Part shown: in pieces, positions 6,347 through 7,949 of the stretch
Position numbering within the stretch: the stretch's first letter is position 1
Layout of the letters: each line of letters opens with the position of its first letter
DNA from: an uncultured Campylobacter sp.
Lineage (GTDB): Bacteria; Campylobacterota; Campylobacteria; Campylobacterales; Campylobacteraceae
Reading direction: 5' to 3'
DNA length: 7,949 bases
Assembly: GCF_937997595.1 (NCBI RefSeq)
Contig: NZ_CALKTS010000310.1
Location: 1 to 7,949 of the forward strand
Notes under the pieces: generated by a model
Databases searched by the model: none
The model's input: the letters and a program-made list of their open reading frames with translations, nothing else
What the model was told of the DNA's origin: nothing
Program-made: the position numbers and the translations under genes

Positions 6347-6700
6347 TCAACCGCCGCATTCGTCGCACAGACCGCGCACGAGCACGCTTTTGACGTTTTT
6401 TTGCGGCAAAGAGGGCATCGAAATTTCCTCCATCTTGTGGCAATTCTCGCAGACAAAATAAGCTTTCGCGCTGCTGCTTAGCTCGTAAAAGCTTTTGTGG
6501 TTGTTTTCGCTCGCGATTATTAAATTTTTCTCTTCCAAAAGCGCAATATTGCGATAGATCGTGGTTTTATTCGCGCCCGTAAACTCAACTAGCTCGTCGC
6601 AACTTACCGGGGCTTTTTTGTCGTTTAAAATTTGCACGATCTGGCCGCGGAGCGCCGTGTAAGCGATATCATGGCTCGCTAAAAAATCTTTGGGATCCAT
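6347..6700 (-). CDS. Short Fur-family regulator, probably Zur-like
   Basis: DNA-binding metalloregulator, probably a dimeric repressor that senses zinc. The winged helix occupies about 12-63, with recognition helix KTTIYRNIALLEEKNLI (45-61), the strongest Fur-family block. Two CxxC pairs, C84/C87 (CENC) and C112/C115 (CDEC), make the structural zinc site. At 117 residues it is shorter than typical Fur (about 140-150), and the His cluster normally just before the first CxxC is missing: FYELSSSAKAYFVC has none, although H69 and H88 remain. The ATG has a weak AAGGCG 6 nt upstream. It is divergent from znuA across a 113-bp region with a dyad operator, which argues for a Zur role. PerR- or Mur-like sensing cannot be excluded. 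Confidence 0.85.
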   Translation of the reverse strand: MDPKDFLASHDIAYTALRGQIVQILNDKKAPVSCDELVEFTGANKTTIYRNIALLEEKNLIIASENNHKSFYELSSSAKAYFVCENCHKMEEISMPSLPQKNVKSVLVRGLCDECGG

Positions 6701-6726
6701 TTTGCGCCTTTTTTAAAATTTAAGCG

Positions 6727-6732
6727 ATGATA
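6727..6732 (-). promoter_or_regulatory. Candidate -10 box of the Fur-family gene
   Basis: The minus strand reads TATCAT here, 26 bp before the start codon. Another A/T-rich candidate (minus strand AATATAAAT, 6747-6755) lies closer to the operator. Neither has a clear -35, so the choice is uncertain. Confidence 0.3.
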
Positions 6733-6756
6733 GCGAAATTTAGATAAATTTATATT

Positions 6757-6774
6757 AAGTTGCAACTAAGTTGC
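6757..6774. promoter_or_regulatory. Composite dyad operator (candidate Zur box)
   Basis: AAGTTGCAACTAAGTTGC contains two overlapping dyads: AGTTGCAACT (6758-6767, perfect 10-bp palindrome) and GCAACT-A-AGTTGC (6762-6774, a 6-1-6 palindrome). The latter has the spacing of Fur-family boxes such as the 7-1-7 type. The half-site AAGTTGC recurs at an 11-bp offset. The dyad ends 7 bp before the znuA -10 (6781-6786), so bound repressor would block polymerase. It could also control the divergent regulator gene. Confidence 0.65.
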
Positions 6775-6777
6775 TTT

Positions 6778-6786
6778 TGATATACT
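6778..6786 (+). promoter_or_regulatory. Extended -10 promoter of znuA
   Basis: TTGATATACT holds an extended -10, TGA-TATACT, with TATACT at 6781-6786, 28 bp before the ATG. It directly abuts the dyad operator and replaces a -35, consistent with a tightly repressible promoter. Confidence 0.7.
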
Positions 6787-6813
6787 TCCGCAATTTTTTT
6801 GGAAAGGAATTTT

Positions 6814-7740
6814 ATGAAAAAGCTTGTTTTCACGCTTTTAGCAGCTAGTTGCGTAGCATTCGCCAAACCTACGGTCACCACGACCATACTTCCGACGAAG
6901 TATTTTGTTGAACAAATAGCAGGTGATACCCTGCAGGTAAATACGATGGTCGGCAAAGGCGCTGATCCGCACACATACGAGCCTAAGCCTTCGGAGATGA
7001 AAATGCTAGAAAATAGCGATCTGTATTTTGCAGTCGGTATAGAATTCGATGAAGTCTGGCTACCAAAGCTTGCCGCATCGTATCCAAAGATGAAGATAAT
7101 CCGCACCGAAGATGGCATCACCAAAATGGCTATGGCAGAGCATCACCATCACGACGAACATGATCATAGCGCGCATCACGATGATCACGATCATGACGCG
7201 CATCATGAGCATGGTGACAAAGACCACGAGGCGCACGAGCACCATCACCATCACGGCGGTTTAGACCCACATATCTGGCTAGATCCGCAGCTTGTAAAAA
7301 TTCAAGCTAAAAATATTAAAGACGCGTTAACCAAACAGTATCCTAAGGATGCTAAAATTTACGAAGCCAATTTCGATAAATTTGCTAAAAAGCTTGACGA
7401 GCTAGACGCTTACGCAAAGCAGAAATTAGCGGGCGTCAAGGGAAAGAAATTTATGGTTTATCATCCGTCTTGGGGCTATTTCGCGCACCGATACGACCTG
7501 GAGCAGATCGCGGTCGAAGTGGAGGGTAAAGAGCCTAAACCTGCGGATTTGGCTGAGCTAATTGAGGAAACCAAAGAGGAAAAGATCAAGGTGATTTTCG
7601 TCGCACCGCAGTTTTCCAAAAAGGCAGCGCAAACCATCGCCGCTCAAACGGGCGCAAAGGTTATAGAGATCGATCAGCTGCCGCTAGATTGGTACGAGAC
7701 GATGAAAAAGACGATCGACGTTTTCGGAGAAAATTTGTAG
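6814..7740 (+). CDS. znuA: Zinc ABC transporter substrate-binding protein
   Basis: Periplasmic cluster A-I solute-binding protein that captures Zn2+ for a ZnuBC-type ABC importer. Mature protein would follow signal peptide MKKLVFTLLAASCVAFA, cut after A17; the Cys at 13 is not a good lipobox. Predicted metal ligands are H53 (GADPHTYEP), H153 (GLDPHIWLDP), H217 (VYHPSWGYF) and D287 (EIDQLP); His rather than Glu at the third place favours zinc over manganese. Between the first two lies a His-rich loop (residues 110-147, 20 His of 38) typical of ZnuA. I chose ATG at 6814 (308 residues) over an in-frame TTG 15 bp upstream, because the GGAAAGGA Shine-Dalgarno would lie inside the longer version and the signal peptide starts at MKKL. 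No znuB or znuC is in the window; they may lie to the right. It is divergent from the Fur-family gene and followed 3 bp later by a second secreted protein. Confidence 0.93.
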   Translation: MKKLVFTLLAASCVAFAKPTVTTTILPTKYFVEQIAGDTLQVNTMVGKGADPHTYEPKPSEMKMLENSDLYFAVGIEFDEVWLPKLAASYPKMKIIRTEDGITKMAMAEHHHHDEHDHSAHHDDHDHDAHHEHGDKDHEAHEHHHHHGGLDPHIWLDPQLVKIQAKNIKDALTKQYPKDAKIYEANFDKFAKKLDELDAYAKQKLAGVKGKKFMVYHPSWGYFAHRYDLEQIAVEVEGKEPKPADLAELIEETKEEKIKVIFVAPQFSKKAAQTIAAQTGAKVIEIDQLPLDWYETMKKTIDVFGENL

Positions 7741-7743
7741 TTG

Positions 7744-7949
7744 ATGAGATTTATTAAAATTTTACTTTTATCCGCGATCTTTAGCTCGCGGATATTTGCG
7801 TGCGCTCTGTGCGCCCTATACACGCCTACTGCGCACGTTAGCATTACTCCCGTCGCACAAGATGGCAAGATCGTGAGTCTGCATTTTTCGTGGCTTTTCT
7901 CTCAAAATTTTACCGACGTCATAATGCAGACCTACGATATAAATTCCAA
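7744..7949 (+). CDS. DUF1007-type periplasmic protein (partial, cut by window end)
   Basis: Only the first 68 codons are present; the frame is still open at the window edge. It starts with an ATG 3 bp after the znuA stop; GGAGA lies 13 nt upstream inside znuA, so start and translation are probably coupled to znuA. A TTG at 7741 is an alternative start. The N-terminus is a signal peptide, MRFIKILLLSAIFSSRIFA, followed by CALCALYTPTAHVSI and later LHFSWLFSQNFTD...YDIN. This W-x-F-(S/D)-x-x-F ... YD pattern is what I associate with DUF1007 proteins, which often sit next to nickel/cobalt or zinc transporters. Its function is unknown. Family call is moderate because the C-terminal half is missing. 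Confidence 0.65.
   Translation, partial: MRFIKILLLSAIFSSRIFACALCALYTPTAHVSITPVAQDGKIVSLHFSWLFSQNFTDVIMQTYDINS

Noticed and set aside
6799..6813. Upstream TTG start for znuA
   Set aside because: The Shine-Dalgarno would lie inside the coding part, and the signal peptide is normal only from the ATG at 6814.
7060..7254. Minus-strand frame rich in Met and Val opposite the znuA His loop
   Set aside because: It is simply the complement of the repeated His and Asp codons; not a membrane protein gene.
7141..7255. CAT/CAC repeats considered as a possible CRISPR or microsatellite
   Set aside because: The repeats are irregular, in frame, and encode the His-rich loop expected in ZnuA.

Overview
The window looks like chromosomal DNA of a Campylobacter-type member of the Campylobacterota, probably one of the less AT-rich species (the C. 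gracilis / C. rectus / C. showae group is my guess; no marker fixes the species). The evidence is protein families rather than a database hit: a short 63-residue L28, rpmB divergent from rpe-dnaQ (a layout I recall from C. jejuni around Cj0450c-Cj0452), an rpmB-linked potassium channel as in Helicobacter pylori HP0491/HP0490, AAATTT-rich DNA, and promoters with a good -10 box but no clear -35.

Layout. 1-290 holds no convincing gene, only GC-rich inverted repeats. On the minus strand, rpe (ribulose-phosphate 3-epimerase) and dnaQ (DEDDh 3'-5' exonuclease) form a two-gene operon reading leftward from 1760 to 291. A divergent promoter region (1761-1904) separates them from a rightward operon: rpmB (L28), a two-TM potassium channel with an RCK domain, and argJ (ornithine acetyltransferase), closed by a hairpin at about 4488-4509. 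Next come an AAATTT-rich spacer and a monocistronic YdcH-type (DUF465) small protein whose stop codon lies in the foot of a large hairpin. The stretch 4909-5772 is gene-poor. It is followed on the minus strand by an unrecognised 146-residue helical protein and by a short Fur-family regulator. That regulator is divergent from znuA, a zinc-binding periplasmic protein with a His-rich loop, and znuA is followed almost directly by a DUF1007-type periplasmic protein that runs off the right end.

How the parts work together. The right end reads as a zinc-homeostasis locus: a Zur-like repressor, a dyad operator overlapping the znuA promoter, the zinc-capture protein, and the start of a second secreted protein from a family often found beside metal transporters. 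The left and centre are housekeeping: pentose-phosphate metabolism, proofreading, translation, potassium flux and arginine synthesis.

I see no clear novel multi-gene system, phage, transposon, CRISPR array, tRNA or rRNA. The points most worth a second look are the composite Zur operator, the Fur-family protein lacking the usual His cluster, the channel's unusual selectivity filter and missing glycine loop, the near-periodic AAATTT run at 4513-4578, and the large hairpin at 4907-4973.
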